This document shows positions 7,792 through 14,945 of a DNA stretch of 32,468 nt, one piece after another. The position numbers were made by a program, and so were the translations under genes. A model generated the notes under the pieces. The model had not been told where the DNA came from, made no database searches, and saw nothing but the letters and a program-made list of their open reading frames with translations. The stretch's first letter is position 1; each line of letters starts with the position of its first letter. Source of the DNA: an uncultured Flavobacteriales bacterium (GTDB taxonomy: Bacteria; Bacteroidota; Bacteroidia; Flavobacteriales_F; PHOS-HE28); the NCBI GenBank assembly GCA_937873385.1, contig CALMYC010000250.1, positions 1 to 32,468 of the forward strand. The letters run 5' to 3'.

Positions 7792-7813
7792 GGCGTTGCC
7801 GGTAATTCCGTCA

Positions 7814-7839
7814 CCGGTCCAAGGACAAGATAGGACCGG
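7814..7839. promoter_or_regulatory. Inverted repeat upstream of KilA-N gene
   Basis: CCGGTCC at 7814-7820 pairs perfectly with GGACCGG at 7833-7839 across a 12-nt spacer. On the minus strand no T-run follows, so a simple intrinsic terminator is unlikely. Its position just upstream of a DNA-binding protein gene fits an operator. The remaining gap up to 8036 holds only a 34-codon minus frame (7843-7947) with no recognisable family and no other feature I can support. Confidence 0.35.
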
Positions 7840-8036
7840 CGTTCATCCCTGCAAAGCAGTTGGATCGAAGTGGAACAATCCCGGAATGGCCCCATCCAGT
7901 TCGCTGGGTCCGTGGCAGAACAGGAAGCCGTGGACCTTTGCGTTCATGTAGACCAAATTTCGGGGGGGCATGTACTTGGTCGCTTTGGCAGGGGCTGTGT
8001 ACTCGTTGTGATCGCTGCAAGACCGGTCTGGATGGT

Positions 8037-8528
8037 TCAGCCCTTGAACGCCTTCTCCAGATCCGCGATCACCAGCTTCTTCATGCCCATCAGCGTCACC
8101 ATCATGCGGTCATAGCCTTTGGGATCCTGCATCATGTCCGTGAGGTTGGCCGGGATCACTTGCCAGCTTAGCCCGTACTTGTCCTTCAGCCAGCCGCAGA
8201 CCTGCGCTTCCGGCGGGCCGCCTTCGCCCAGCTTGTTCCAATAGTGGTCGATCTCCTGCTGGTCCTTGCAGCGGACCATCATCGAGACGGCCTCGGTGAA
8301 GTTGAACTGCGGGCCGCCGTTGAGTGCCAGGTAGGGTTGGCCGTCCAGCTCGAACTCGATGCAGAGCACTGCGCCTTCAGGGTTCCCGCTCTGTGCAGCC
8401 ACTTCCTTCGAGACCCTCGGCTTGCTGATGACCTTGGAATTGGGGAAGATGCCGGTGTAGAAATCCACGGCCTCCTCGGCGTGGCCGTCAAACCAAAGGC
8501 AGGGTTGGATGCGATGGGTCGTTTTCAT
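8037..8528 (-). CDS. VOC family (PhnB/3-demethylubiquinone methyltransferase-like) protein
   Basis: The 163-residue product begins MKTTHRIQPCLWFDGHAEEA and continues VDFYTGIFPNSKVISKPRVS, FELDGQPYLALNGGPQFNFT, EAVSMMVRCKDQQEIDHYWN, and WLKDKYGLSWQVIPANLTDM. This is the pattern of PhnB-like VOC proteins once named 3-demethylubiquinone-9 3-methyltransferase, a misnomer for most members. The ATG at 8528 overlaps the stop of the SRPBCC gene by four bases (ATGA), so both are translated from one message. Function unknown beyond the fold. Confidence 0.9.
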   Translation of the reverse strand: MKTTHRIQPCLWFDGHAEEAVDFYTGIFPNSKVISKPRVSKEVAAQSGNPEGAVLCIEFELDGQPYLALNGGPQFNFTEAVSMMVRCKDQQEIDHYWNKLGEGGPPEAQVCGWLKDKYGLSWQVIPANLTDMMQDPKGYDRMMVTLMGMKKLVIADLEKAFKG

Positions 8529-9013
8529 GATCGCGGGTTTTGGGTCTGGTTCATTGCCATTGAAGTCGCGTACACCACCATGCGGTCCAGGCATTCGCCC
8601 CAGCCAATGGCGTGTTCCTCGCAATGGGCCACCGTGGCGAAGGTGGTCTGTTCCAAAGTGAGCAGTGTAATGGCGCCGCGTTGTTCCAGGGTGATCGCCA
8701 CCACGGTATCGCACCAGATGTCGCCAGCGCCGTCCTCGCGCAGCCAGGTGAAGACAAGTCGTGTCGGGTGCTTGATATGCGTGTACGCTCCCCGCACCCA
8801 ATGATCGCTGCCGTCCGGTGCGCGCATGCAGAAGCGGTATGCGCCGCCCACGCGGAAATCCTGCTCACAATGCGGCAAAGTGAAATCCTTGGGCCCCCAC
8901 CAGCGCACCAGGTGCTTGGGATCGCTCCAGGCCTCGAAGACAAGCTCGATGGGCGCGTTGAGCGTGCGCGTGAGGACGAGCGTGCGGGCATCGGTGGCGG
9001 TGATCGAGTCCAT
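8525..9013 (-). CDS. SRPBCC/AHSA1-type protein
   Basis: A 162-residue START-like protein: LVLTRTLNAPIELVFEAWSD, HLVRWWGPKDFTLPHCEQDF, RVGGAYRFCMRAPDGSDHWV and the helix GWGECLDRMVVYATSMAM. ATG 9013 was chosen; the frame is open to 9079, but the extra residues come from a 19-bp intergenic palindrome and would overlap the preceding gene. The stop overlaps the VOC gene start. It lies 44 nt after the SRPBCC-GyrI fusion gene, in the same direction. Confidence 0.88.
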   Translation of the reverse strand: MDSITATDARTLVLTRTLNAPIELVFEAWSDPKHLVRWWGPKDFTLPHCEQDFRVGGAYRFCMRAPDGSDHWVRGAYTHIKHPTRLVFTWLREDGAGDIWCDTVVAITLEQRGAITLLTLEQTTFATVAHCEEHAIGWGECLDRMVVYATSMAMNQTQNPRS

Positions 9014-9027
9014 GGGGTGTGGGAGTG

Positions 9028-9046
9028 GTCGACCCAATGGGTCGAC
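9028..9046. repeat. 19-bp near-perfect palindrome
   Basis: GTCGACCCAATGGGTCGAC is a 9-bp perfect inverted repeat around one central base. It lies in the 44-nt gap between two SRPBCC genes. A long-stem hairpin without a T-run suggests a REP-type repeat or an RNA-processing stem rather than a terminator. Confidence 0.55.
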
Positions 9047-9057
9047 GGTACATGGGG

Positions 9058-10041
9058 TTAGGCCTCTTCGATGATCCAATTGAGTTCCGTGCGGTAATCC
9101 CTCGCGTCCTTCACCTCATCCGGGTTGTTCAGGTAGCTCTCCCAGAAGCGGCCCGTTTCGCCATGGCCGTTCTCGCGCACCCATTGCTGCACCGCGCCCC
9201 ACGCCGTTCCCAGTCCATCATACGGCCCTTGGTACACGCTGCGCACCACCTTCACCGCGGGCAGCTTGCTGTTGATCACACGTCCTTCCTCGGTGATCGC
9301 TTTCGCCACCGGAAAGCCGATCTCGAAGTCGAAGCTATCGCTGGGGCGGCGGTGATGATAGGAGAACATCGGCCCGGCGATCTTGATGCCTTGCCCGGTG
9401 ATGGCCTTGATGATCTCCTGAATTGCGGGATCCATGTACGTGCCCATGTCCTGGCAGGGGATCACGAGCGGGATGGTCGCCGTGATGATCTCCTTGGTGG
9501 TGATCACCTCGGGCAGGGTGATGATCGGGTTCGTTCCCTGTTGAACGCGCTCCAGATACTTTTCCAATCCGGCATAGCCCGTGCCCATGCCGCTCATCAC
9601 CGGTGAAGCCAACACTTTGTCGCGCACTTCTTGCGATTCGTACGCGATGACCAAGGTCATGAGCGTTGCCTTTCCGACCGTCGTAAGCTCAAACGTCCCC
9701 ACTGCTACCCCGGGATACCAAGGTTGGTCATACAGTTCGGTGCGCACCACGCGCGCAGGCCGTTCCACCTCTTGGAACACGCCGCCCATGCCCATGGATT
9801 CACCGGCATCATTGGTCCATTCCCGGCGGTAGGTGCCGCCCACGCGCAGGTCCACCTCGCAAGTGGTCAGCTTCCAGCCGGGCGGGCCGTGGAACCATTC
9901 CTTCAGCATTTCCGGCTTGTTGAAGGCATCGAAGACCAGTTCCCGAGGTGCGTTGAATTGCCGGGTGATCACCATGGCGCGGTCGCCGTGTGCGGCCACC
10001 TGCAATGTCGATCCCGTCCGGGTGGTGGTTGTGTTGCTCAT
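9058..10041 (-). CDS. SRPBCC - GyrI-like domain fusion protein
   Basis: The 327-residue product joins two domains. Residues about 20-165 are AHSA1/SRPBCC (ITRQFNAPRELVFDAFNKPE, MLKEWFHGPPGWKLTTCEVD, LRVGGTYRREWTNDAGESMG, the late helix GMGTGYAGLEKYLERV). Residues about 175-327 are a GyrI-like/AraC effector-binding domain (DMGTYMDPAIQEIIKAITGQ, FDFEIGFPVAKAITEEGRVI, KLPAVKVVRSVYQGPYDGLG, and the ending RDYRTELNWIIEEA). Both folds bind small molecules in hydrophobic pockets, so the fusion could be a two-site sensor or a small-molecule-modifying protein; this is inference. The start ATG at 10041 is chosen because upstream residues are non-conserved and overlap the next gene. Confidence 0.9.
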   Translation of the reverse strand: MSNTTTTRTGSTLQVAAHGDRAMVITRQFNAPRELVFDAFNKPEMLKEWFHGPPGWKLTTCEVDLRVGGTYRREWTNDAGESMGMGGVFQEVERPARVVRTELYDQPWYPGVAVGTFELTTVGKATLMTLVIAYESQEVRDKVLASPVMSGMGTGYAGLEKYLERVQQGTNPIITLPEVITTKEIITATIPLVIPCQDMGTYMDPAIQEIIKAITGQGIKIAGPMFSYHHRRPSDSFDFEIGFPVAKAITEEGRVINSKLPAVKVVRSVYQGPYDGLGTAWGAVQQWVRENGHGETGRFWESYLNNPDEVKDARDYRTELNWIIEEA

Positions 10042-10072
10042 TGTTGTTGGGTACTGAGGTTGCCCGATGTGA

Positions 10073-10495
10073 TCAATCTTGTTGCTCCGCGTGTTTCTTG
10101 AACCGGTCCAGTATCGCCTGCCAGCCGCCGCGTTGCATCTCCACGGGATTCTGCGACTCCGCATCGAAGGACTCCACCACCCTGGTTCCGCCGTGCTCCT
10201 CCGCGAAGAGGATCTCGCAGGTGCGGCCATCGCCCAGGGTGTAGGCAATGCGCTTGTGGAGTTGCACATCATCATATACGCCGCCGAAGTCGAAGCTGGA
10301 GCTGCCATCGCGCGCGGCCATGGTGCTGCTGAAGAAGCCGCCTGCCCGCAGGTCATTGGTCGACGCAGGACAATGCCAATCGGCGCTGGCGGCATTCCAT
10401 AGCATGATGTGCGCGGGCTCGGTCCAGATCTTCCAGACGTGAGCCACTGGCTTGTTGACCAGCGCGGAGACGGTGATGCGGGTTGCGGTGCTCAT
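10073..10495 (-). CDS. SRPBCC/AHSA1-type protein
   Basis: The 140-residue protein is a short AHSA1-type domain: RITVSALVNKPVAHVWKIWT, IMLWNAASADWHCPASTNDL, RAGGFFSSTMAARDGSSSFD, RTCEILFAEEHGGTRVVESF and the terminal helix GGWQAILDRFKKHAE. The start at 10495 is the MSTATRI methionine; the frame extends further up but only through a repeat-containing spacer. It lies 31 nt before the SRPBCC-GyrI gene. It differs from its neighbours by having MLWN instead of the RWWGP motif. Confidence 0.88.
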   Translation of the reverse strand: MSTATRITVSALVNKPVAHVWKIWTEPAHIMLWNAASADWHCPASTNDLRAGGFFSSTMAARDGSSSFDFGGVYDDVQLHKRIAYTLGDGRTCEILFAEEHGGTRVVESFDAESQNPVEMQRGGWQAILDRFKKHAEQQD

Positions 10496-10512
10496 GGGTT
10501 TGGTAGTTGGTC

Positions 10513-10533
10513 GGGGCCCGAAATTTCGCGCCC
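10513..10533. repeat. REP-like near-palindrome between SRPBCC genes
   Basis: GGGGCCCGAAATTTCGCGCCC has A/T-centred dyad symmetry like the 4254-4269 palindrome and is followed by TTACTGCG. The 53-nt spacer it occupies has the same length as the spacer at 11053-11105, and both contain TTGGTCGGG on the left and CGCCCTTAC on the right. Confidence 0.5.
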
Positions 10534-10548
10534 TTACTGCGTTCGTTG

Positions 10549-11052
10549 TCAGTGCTTGAGCGCAGCGAGCAGTTCGTCGAGTTGCCTGAAGTCCTGCTGC
10601 ATGCCTTCCTTGAAGCCCATCTTCAGGATCTGCTCCACCTCTTCGGCTGTGCTGAACGATATCGTGATATGCACGATGGTCTTCCCGGCGCCTTCGCTGA
10701 AGCGGTTCTCCCACTTCGCGCTGGGCCTCCCTTCATTGGGCACACCCTTTTCATCGCAGAACCCGTCCCGGCCAGCATAGAACGTCTTCGGCCGGATGGT
10801 CTCGTAATGAAAGTAGGACCAATGCCGTTCGCCTTCGGGGCTTTGCATGGCGTAATGCCAGCGGCCGCCTTCGCGGAAATCGAGTGACTTGATCACGCAG
10901 GTCCACGGTGCCGGCGCCCACCACTTACAGAGGATGTCCGCCTCGGTCCATGCGGCCCATACGGGATCCAGCGGTGCGCTGAAGGAGCGTTCCATCGTGA
11001 TGCTCTTCTCCTCCTTCTTCACGATGAAGGTGTTGATCTGCTGCGTGTTCAT
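10549..11052 (-). CDS. SRPBCC/AHSA1-type protein
   Basis: A 167-residue START-like protein. Landmarks are ITMERSFSAPLDPVWAAWTE, DILCKWWAPAPWTCVIKSLD, FREGGRWHYAMQSPEGERHW and the final helix MGFKEGMQQDFRQLDELLAA. It carries a loop with a DEKGVPNEGRP sequence absent from the other copies. The gene lies 53 nt downstream of the next SRPBCC gene in the same direction, with a hairpin repeat in the gap. Ligand unknown. Confidence 0.88.
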   Translation of the reverse strand: MNTQQINTFIVKKEEKSITMERSFSAPLDPVWAAWTEADILCKWWAPAPWTCVIKSLDFREGGRWHYAMQSPEGERHWSYFHYETIRPKTFYAGRDGFCDEKGVPNEGRPSAKWENRFSEGAGKTIVHITISFSTAEEVEQILKMGFKEGMQQDFRQLDELLAALKH

Positions 11053-11070
11053 TGTTCCAGGCTTTTGGTC

Positions 11071-11105
11071 GGGCGGGTGCTTCGGCTTCGCTCAGTATCC
11101 CGCCC
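11071..11105. repeat. REP-like hairpin between SRPBCC genes
   Basis: GGGCGGG at 11071-11077 is inverted as CCCGCCC at 11099-11105, with a 21-nt loop (TGCTTCGGCTTCGCTCAGTAT). On the minus strand, no T-run follows the second arm. It is related in its ends to the unit at 10513-10533. It may stabilise or attenuate the transcript between the two genes. Confidence 0.5.
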
Positions 11106-11570
11106 TTACCGTGTTTCGATGTATTCGGCCAGTCTCGCCAATGTCTGCTTGCCGCCTTCGATGGCATGCGCCCGCTCCACGGTCTCGTCCCGCGCTTCCT
11201 TGGTGGCGAACAGCAGGCGGATGGTGACCACGGTGCCTTCCTCGGAATCAGTGAAGGTCAGGGAACCCTGGAACATCTTGGGGTTCTCCCAATCGCCATG
11301 GTCGTACACGAGGCGATCGATCGGCGAGATCTCCGTATAGGTCACCAGGTTCGGGTATACCGTGCCGTCGACGTAGGTCATGGTGTACTTCCACTGGCCG
11401 CCCACGCGCAGTTCGTGCGCGATGGTCTTGTTGGAGAAGCCGTTCGGCCCCCACCATTGGTCGATGTGCTTTGGATCGGTGCAGACCTTCCACACCAACG
11501 CGCGGGGTGCTTTCACCGTGCGGCTCAGCACCACTTCCCGGTCCGCGTTGCTTTTACTTGCTGCTTCCAT
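11106..11570 (-). CDS. SRPBCC/AHSA1-type protein, ArsR partner
   Basis: The 154-residue protein is a typical ArsR-linked AHSA1 protein: VVLSRTVKAPRALVWKVCTD, HIDQWWGPNGFSNKTIAHEL, RVGGQWKYTMTYVDGTVYPN, LVTYTEISPIDRLVYDHGDW and the terminal helix EGGKQTLARLAEYIETR. Its start overlaps the 3' end of the ArsR gene by 17 nt, the standard arrangement of ArsR-SRPBCC pairs in many bacteria, so it is almost surely controlled by the repressor next to it. Its role in ligand binding is inferred from the fold. Confidence 0.92.
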   Translation of the reverse strand: MEAASKSNADREVVLSRTVKAPRALVWKVCTDPKHIDQWWGPNGFSNKTIAHELRVGGQWKYTMTYVDGTVYPNLVTYTEISPIDRLVYDHGDWENPKMFQGSLTFTDSEEGTVVTIRLLFATKEARDETVERAHAIEGGKQTLARLAEYIETR

Positions 11571-11931
11571 TTCTCCTGCGTTTGGGCGCCGACTTCTCCG
11601 GCGCGGGTTTCCCTTGAGCCTGCAGTTCTTTCAAGTACTCATCCAGCCGGTCGAAGCGCGCTTCCCAGAACTGGCGGTACTGTTCCATCCAATCGGTGGC
11701 CTCTTTCAGTGGCGCGGCCTTGATCTCACACGGGCGCCACTGGGCCTCCTTCCCCCGGGCGATCAACTGTGCGCGCTCCAGCACTTTCAGGTGCTTGCTC
11801 ACCGCGGGCAGGCTCATGCTGAAGGGAGCGGCCAGGTCGTTCACACTGGCAGGGCCGCTGGAAAGCTGTGCCAGTATTGCCCGCCGGGTGGGATCGGCGA
11901 GGGCGGAAAAGGTGAGCGAGAGGCGGTCCAT
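11554..11931 (-). CDS. ArsR/SmtB-family transcriptional repressor
   Basis: The 125-residue protein is a winged-helix ArsR regulator: LTFSALADPTRRAILAQLSS, GPASVNDLAAPFSMSLPAVS, KHLKVLERAQLIARGKEAQW, with the recognition helix around SLPAVSKHLKVLE. No cysteine pair typical of metal sensors is present in the helices; together with the AHSA1 partner this points to a non-metal-sensing sub-family. The C-terminal helix DWMEQYRQFWEARFDRLDEY is typical of the ArsR-SRPBCC type, with a basic tail. The start at 11931 is supported by the promoter at 11948-11955; an ATG at 11964 would lie upstream of that promoter. It probably autoregulates and controls the genes downstream. Confidence 0.93.
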   Translation of the reverse strand: MDRLSLTFSALADPTRRAILAQLSSGPASVNDLAAPFSMSLPAVSKHLKVLERAQLIARGKEAQWRPCEIKAAPLKEATDWMEQYRQFWEARFDRLDEYLKELQAQGKPAPEKSAPKRRRNGSSK

Positions 11932-11947
11932 GGGTGCGATGACGGCA

Positions 11948-11979
11948 CAAATGTAATTAACCATTTAGTTAAATACAAA
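11948..11979 (-). promoter_or_regulatory. ArsR promoter with dyad operator
   Basis: On the minus strand TTTG (11979-11976) is followed after 20 nt by TACATTTG (11955-11948), an exact match to the Bacteroidota -33/-7 promoter. The spacer holds TTAAC-N6-GTTAA (11957-11972), an imperfect dyad centred between the boxes, where a dimeric repressor would block RNA polymerase. The start codon is about 17 nt further on. Binding by the adjacent ArsR protein is inferred. Confidence 0.7.
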
Positions 11980-12013
11980 TGCCCCTGCGTTTTCCATGCT
12001 GGCGGAAATTGTC

Positions 12014-12021
12014 CTCCTTTG
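12014..12021 (+). promoter_or_regulatory. Weak -7-like box (CTCCTTTG)
   Basis: CTCCTTTG resembles TAnnTTTG with one mismatch and lies 4 nt before ATG 12026, the spacing seen for other near-leaderless starts in this window. It supports the choice of 12026 over 11996. Confidence 0.25.
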
Positions 12022-12025
12022 CGCG

Positions 12026-13057
12026 ATGCACGCGCCGAACGAGATCAGAAACCGGAAGCCTGCCTATCCCATCGGCGCTCCACTTTCCGGCCTGCTGCGC
12101 TCCATCGACCGCGCGCAGCAGCTACCGGTGGCCTACCACGACCTGCTCCGGCATGAGGGCCTGCTGGCCCAGCGGGACGCGCAAGGCCGCGAGACGCTTT
12201 GGACCACGGTGATGCTGCTGCCCGCCGAACTGGAGGACATGCACGAGCGCCTGGTCCACCTGTACCAGATGATCGTGGCCGACGGGCGGATGGTGGACCA
12301 CCTGCGGGTGGCGAGCATTGATTTCTGCGCCTATGGCAACAGCCAGCCGTTCCGCATCAAGATCCTCAACCAGATCAACGACAACCACGACTACTACTAC
12401 ATCAAGAAGGCGGACGCCAGCCGCGTGTACGGCCTGGAGCTGGAGCACATGCTCAGCCCGAACCGCATCAATTACCTGGTGGACGGTGATACGTTGGTGG
12501 AGGAGCACATCATCGGGGTGCCGGGGGACGATTTCATCCGGAACCCGGAACACTACGGGGGCAACCTCAATCCCGTCCGCCTGAGCAAGGAATTCGTGAA
12601 GTTCAACGAGCGCTGCTTCGCCCGGCTGCTGGGCGACATGCGCGCCTACAACTTCGTGGTGGACGTGATCCAGGACTTTGACCAGGTGCAGTACCGCCTG
12701 CGCAGCATCGACTTCGACCAGCAGTGCCACGAAGGCCGCCACCGCATTTACCTGCCGCAGTTCTACAAGGAGAACTTGCCCTTTGTGCAATTCGCCCGTC
12801 GGCACATCGACGGCGAAAGTGCCATCCAGTACAGCAACGAGGAGCTGGCCCTGCTGCGCAAGCGCTACCGCCTGTCCCAAGCCCGTTTGGAGGAGTTGCT
12901 TGCCGTGATGGCCAAGGACAAGATCAGCACGCAGGCCCACGTGCACCAGTTGGCCGCCGAGCTCGCGGCCATGCATGGCGTGCCTGCATTGGCAGCTTGC
13001 CGGAGCATGGGCGGATTGCTGGGGAAGCACCTGAAACTGCGCCTGGGGCTGGAGTAA
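12026..13057 (+). CDS. Conserved hypothetical protein (Bacteroidota)
   Basis: The 343-residue product resembles a conserved uncharacterised family in Flavobacteriia. Highly conserved-looking stretches are NRKPAYPIGAPLSGLLRSID, SIDFCAYGNSQPFRIKILNQ, DNHDYYYIKKADASRVYGLE, LEHMLSPNRINYLVDGDTLV, EHIIGVPGDDFIRNPEHYGG and VKFNERCFARLLGDMRAYNF. The YIKKADASR and DFDQQCHEGR segments (ending in YLPQFYKEN) could suggest a kinase-like or nucleotide-binding fold, but I do not recognise a catalytic motif and assign no function. No signal peptide or membrane segment. ATG 12026 is preferred over 11996. The gene stands alone before mutL and is divergent from arsR. Confidence 0.85.
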   Translation: MHAPNEIRNRKPAYPIGAPLSGLLRSIDRAQQLPVAYHDLLRHEGLLAQRDAQGRETLWTTVMLLPAELEDMHERLVHLYQMIVADGRMVDHLRVASIDFCAYGNSQPFRIKILNQINDNHDYYYIKKADASRVYGLELEHMLSPNRINYLVDGDTLVEEHIIGVPGDDFIRNPEHYGGNLNPVRLSKEFVKFNERCFARLLGDMRAYNFVVDVIQDFDQVQYRLRSIDFDQQCHEGRHRIYLPQFYKENLPFVQFARRHIDGESAIQYSNEELALLRKRYRLSQARLEELLAVMAKDKISTQAHVHQLAAELAAMHGVPALAACRSMGGLLGKHLKLRLGLE

Positions 13058-13095
13058 TTGCGCCCGTCCGCGATCTTCCTTCGCCCGTTCGTCCG

Positions 13096-13103
13096 CATCT
13101 TTG
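13096..13103 (+). promoter_or_regulatory. Putative -7 box (CATCTTTG) for mutL
   Basis: CATCTTTG differs from TAnnTTTG only in the first base and is followed by C, as in typical Bacteroidota boxes. It lies 30 nt upstream of the mutL ATG. No clear -33 element is seen. Confidence 0.3.
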
Positions 13104-13133
13104 CGGCACCTGTGCCAAGGCACGTCCACGGGC

Positions 13134-14945
13134 ATGAGCGACATCATCAAACTTCTCCCGGACCATGTGGCCAACCAGATCGCTGCGGGCGAAGTGGTGC
13201 AGCGCCCGGCCAGCGTGGTGAAGGAACTGCTGGAGAACAGCGTGGACGCCGGGGCCGGGCAGATCATCGTGCTGCTGAAGGATGCTGGCCGCACCTTGAT
13301 CCAGGTGACCGACGACGGGCAGGGCATGAGCCCGACCGATGCGCGGTCCTGCTTTGAGCGCCATGCCACCAGCAAGATCCGGCTTGCGGACGACCTGCAG
13401 CACATCCGCACCAAGGGCTTTCGCGGCGAAGCGCTGGCCAGCATCGCGGCCATCGCGCAGGTGGAACTGAAAACACGGCAGGCCGGTGATGAGCTTGGCA
13501 CACGTGTGCTGATCGAGGGCAGCCGCGTGCAGGCACAGGAAGCATTGGCCTGTCCGGTGGGCACCAGCCTGTTGGTCCGCAGCCTGTTCTACAATGTGCC
13601 CGCACGGCGGCAATTCCTGAAGAGCGACCCGGTGGAGCTGAAGCACGTGATCGAGGAATTCCAACGCGTGGCCCTCGCACATCCGGCCATCCGTTTCCGC
13701 CTGTTGCACAACGACCAGGAAGTGTTCCACCTGGAATCGGGCAATGAGCGGCAGCGCATTGTGCACCTCTTCGGACGCAAATACGATGAGCGGCTGGTGC
13801 CGGTGGAGGAATCCACGGAATTCCTGCACGTGGAAGGCTTCATCACCAAGCCCGAATTCGCCAAGCGCAGCCGGGGCGAGCAGTACTTCTTCGTGAACCG
13901 CCGCTTCATCCGCAGCCCCTACTTGGAGCATGCGGTGCGCCGGGCCTACGAGGAGTTGATCCAGCGCGACAACTACCCCGGCTGGTTCCTATTCCTGGAG
14001 CTGGACCCGGCGTGGATCGACATCAACATCCACCCCACCAAAACGGAGATCAAGTTCCGGGATGACCGCGCCGTGTACGCCATCGTGCATGCGGCCGTGC
14101 GGCGCGCCTTGGGGCGGCACAACCTCACCCCGAGCCTGGATTTTGAGCCGGAGCCCGCGTTGCTGCACGGAGCCGTGCCCACCGGCCCGTTACCCATGGA
14201 ACCGACCATTGGCAGTGGCCGTTGGCGCCCCCGGGACCTGCCGAGGCAGGCATCGCCCGCAGGCTGGCAGCAGTTGTTCGACCTGGGTGAAACACCCGTG
14301 GTGCAGCACGATGAACAACTGCCCGGGCTTGCCCCCCCGGCAGATGGCGCAGCAGCGCCGGCCCCGCGCGAATGGAACAACAACAGGCCCGTGTTCCAGT
14401 TGCCCGGGCATTACATGCTGGCGCAAGTGAAAAGCGGATTTGTAGTGGTGGACCGACAACGCGCGATGGAGCGCATCACCTATGAGCGGGCCCTGCAATC
14501 GCTGGAAAGGGGCACTGGCGCCAGCCAGGCCCAGTTGTTTCCGGTGACCATGGAGCTGAGCGGGCCCGACCATGCCCTGTTGCTGGCCCTGCTGCCGGAG
14601 CTGCATGCCTTGGGCTTCCAACTGGAACCGCTCAGCGGGCGCAGCGTGGCGGTGAACGGCATGCCCGCCGAATGCGGTGCGGAAGATCCGGCCGACCTGC
14701 TCGGCCAACTGCTGGAACAGGTCCACAACGAACGCGGCTCGCTGAAGGCCGAGCGCCATGCCACACTGGCAAGGGGCATGGCCCGCAGCACCGCGGTGCA
14801 TCTTGCCAAGCACATGGACGTCGCGGCCATGCACGACCTCATCGACCGCCTGTTCGCCTGCGAAATGCCTTACTTCACGCCGGGCGGAAAACCTGTGCTC
14901 ATCACCTACGGGCTCCAGGAGCTCGACGAACGCTTTGAACGCTGA
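13134..14945 (+). CDS. mutL: DNA mismatch repair protein MutL
   Basis: The 603-residue protein has the GHKL ATPase of MutL: VVKELLENSVDAGA with E31 and N35, TDDGQGM (residues 59-65), ATSKI (78-82) and GFRGEAL (95-101). The transducer domain ends with DINIHPTKTEIKFRDD. After a proline-rich linker (about 355-420) comes the dimerisation domain. The endonuclease motif DQHA-x2-E is degenerate: DRQRAME at 440-446 lacks the Q and H. The C-terminus ends with CEMPYFTPGGKP. MutL couples MutS mismatch recognition to strand removal. ATG 13134 matches the family N-terminus (SDIIKLLPDHVANQIAAGEV). The stop shares a base with the next start (TGATG), beginning a tightly packed four-gene run. Confidence 0.97.
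   Translation: MSDIIKLLPDHVANQIAAGEVVQRPASVVKELLENSVDAGAGQIIVLLKDAGRTLIQVTDDGQGMSPTDARSCFERHATSKIRLADDLQHIRTKGFRGEALASIAAIAQVELKTRQAGDELGTRVLIEGSRVQAQEALACPVGTSLLVRSLFYNVPARRQFLKSDPVELKHVIEEFQRVALAHPAIRFRLLHNDQEVFHLESGNERQRIVHLFGRKYDERLVPVEESTEFLHVEGFITKPEFAKRSRGEQYFFVNRRFIRSPYLEHAVRRAYEELIQRDNYPGWFLFLELDPAWIDINIHPTKTEIKFRDDRAVYAIVHAAVRRALGRHNLTPSLDFEPEPALLHGAVPTGPLPMEPTIGSGRWRPRDLPRQASPAGWQQLFDLGETPVVQHDEQLPGLAPPADGAAAPAPREWNNNRPVFQLPGHYMLAQVKSGFVVVDRQRAMERITYERALQSLERGTGASQAQLFPVTMELSGPDHALLLALLPELHALGFQLEPLSGRSVAVNGMPAECGAEDPADLLGQLLEQVHNERGSLKAERHATLARGMARSTAVHLAKHMDVAAMHDLIDRLFACEMPYFTPGGKPVLITYGLQELDERFER

Noticed and set aside
12122-13564. 480-codon minus-strand open frame
   Set aside because: It is antisense to the conserved hypothetical gene and mutL; the translation is His/Val/Leu-rich and typical of reverse-strand shadows in GC-rich DNA.
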